Shown: positions 7,197 through 7,708 of the stretch, piece by piece
Numbering within the stretch: position 1 is the stretch's first letter
Layout of the letters: every line of letters begins with the position of its first letter
Assembly: GCA_016292295.1 (NCBI GenBank)
Contig: JADNEJ010000371.1
Location: 1-7,708 of the forward strand
Direction of reading: 5' to 3'
DNA length: 7,708 nucleotides
Source of the DNA: Candidatus Thiodictyon intracellulare
GTDB lineage: Bacteria > Pseudomonadota > Gammaproteobacteria > Chromatiales > Chromatiaceae
Notes under the pieces: generated by a model
What the model was told of the DNA's origin: nothing
Database searches by the model: none
What the model saw: only the letters and a program-made list of their open reading frames with translations
Translations under genes and position numbers: made by a program

Positions 7197-7204
7197 TTGA
7201 TGAC
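7197..7204 (+). repeat. Right target-site duplication of the 157-bp element
   Basis: This TTGATGAC copy directly follows the right terminal inverted repeat. From here the enzyme frame resumes as DDVSILRS. Confidence 0.8.
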
Positions 7205-7364
7205 GTGAGCATACTCAGATCAATCACCAGATACTCCAGGTCCATCGCCAATCCCCGTAACCTTCCGCACCTGCTGCGCCATGCGTTGCTCCAGCTTCGC
7301 ACTGAACCCACCGGGCCGGTCCATCTCTCACTGCCGACGGACAGCCAGCTCTTTGGCCTGGACG

Positions 7365-7708
7365 CGCGGCCAGTTGCGCGAGCACGCGCTCCCAGGCGGG
7401 GCAAGAAATTACCACCTAATCCTGATCCGCGAGCGAGTTGACGTCATTCCCCTCGGCCTAGATGGTGCGGCGCACGCGCGCCAGACAGTCTGAAAAGGTG
7501 GCCTGCGGCTTGAGGTACCAGGCGGTCGAGCGTGGCAAGAACGCCCAATAGTCACACAGCCGATGCACCAGCAAGCAGACGATGGAAAACAGCGCCAGCA
7601 ACGCCGGCGTGGCACGGGCGATGGCCTTGGTGGCCCACTGGCGTTAGGTTTCTACCCCCAGGTGACGCCGGACTTCGGCGAAGGTGACCTCGATCGACCA
7701 ACGCAAGA
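7365..7708 (-). pseudogene. C-terminal part of a decayed DDE transposase (IS4/IS701-like), cut by the window edge
   Basis: Reading the minus strand from 7706 gives LRWSIEVTFAEVRRHLGVET, then RQWATKAIARATPALLALFS, then AWYLKPQATFSDCLARVRR, and finally VVISCPAWERVLAQLAA near 7365. This is the C-terminal catalytic region of IS4/IS701-like transposases. The glutamate in RWSIEVTF is the likely third acidic residue of the DDE triad, and the (Q)RQW..kAIARtTPALL.LFS block is characteristic. Three in-frame stops break it: TAA at 7646-7644 where Gln is expected, TAG at 7460-7458 and TAG at 7418-7416 where Trp is likely. No stop is found before the frame enters the ThDP-enzyme remnant, so the element end looks truncated. 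The N-terminal half lies beyond the right edge. The family name is tentative. Confidence 0.75.

Larger units (their letters stand above)
6539..7372 (+). pseudogene. Broken thiamine-diphosphate-dependent enzyme, acetolactate-synthase-like superfamily
   Basis: Three fragments in one frame match the N-terminal ThDP-binding (PYR) domain and the start of the middle domain of the acetolactate synthase superfamily. Fragment 1 (6539-6697) reads GADFILDSVAKEGIDHLFMV and on to VAAQDGGVAY. Fragment 2 (6860-7039) reads ASGRFWVALCIGGPGLGNAV through VSGEVATDMEGRG to TLDD. Fragment 3 (7197-7372) reads DDVSILRSITRYSRSI through TGPVHLSLPTD. The lesions are an IS630 remnant at 6699-6857 replacing the expected MADGYAR stretch, a TAG at 7004-7006 after MEGRG, a 157-bp insertion at 7040-7196, and loss of everything after about 7372 at the transposase junction. 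Asp48 stands where the superfamily has the catalytic glutamate that activates ThDP, probably a further decay mutation. The exact substrate cannot be told, because the substrate-binding C-terminal half is missing. Confidence 0.85.

Noticed and set aside
7024..7404. 126-residue minus-strand frame across the MITE and the enzyme relic
   Set aside because: It crosses the insertion borders and reads antisense to a clear enzyme fragment, so it is accidental.

Overview
The window looks like a GC-rich gammaproteobacterial chromosome. The priA-argS-SPOR gene order and several protein signatures recall the purple sulfur bacteria (Chromatiales), but that placement is inference and cannot be proved here. 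It holds a conserved housekeeping block (about 334-5345), then two small accessory genes (about 5355-6408), then a gene graveyard with mobile-element debris (about 6539-7708). All intact genes lie on the + strand.

The left 330 bases hold no intact gene. They contain a possible helix-turn-helix fragment running off the left edge on the minus strand, an 8-bp perfect hairpin, and an AT-rich stretch before priA. priA encodes the primosomal restart helicase and is complete through all its motifs, including eight zinc-binding cysteines. Its start codon is odd. argS (arginyl-tRNA synthetase) follows after 230 bases, and a membrane-anchored SPOR-domain protein (FtsN-like layout) starts on the base after the argS stop. 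In many relatives hslV and hslU come next; here they are absent and the conserved order ends.

Next come a receiver-domain-like protein whose start appears to be split off by a frameshift, and an unrecognised 188-residue protein with a proline-rich N-terminus, a three-cysteine motif, a charged helical middle and one C-terminal membrane segment.

From 6539 there is a decayed gene for a thiamine-diphosphate-dependent enzyme of the acetolactate-synthase-like superfamily. It keeps a good ribosome binding site and start codon but carries (i) the 3' end of an IS630-type element, (ii) a nonsense codon, (iii) a 157-bp element with terminal inverted repeats and perfect 8-bp target duplications, a textbook miniature inverted-repeat transposable element (MITE), and (iv) truncation by a second, itself decayed, DDE transposase gene running in from the right edge. 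Removing the 157-bp element and one target copy restores a smooth protein reading, which makes it the strongest new observation here. I see no defence system, CRISPR array, RNA gene or other new multi-gene system.
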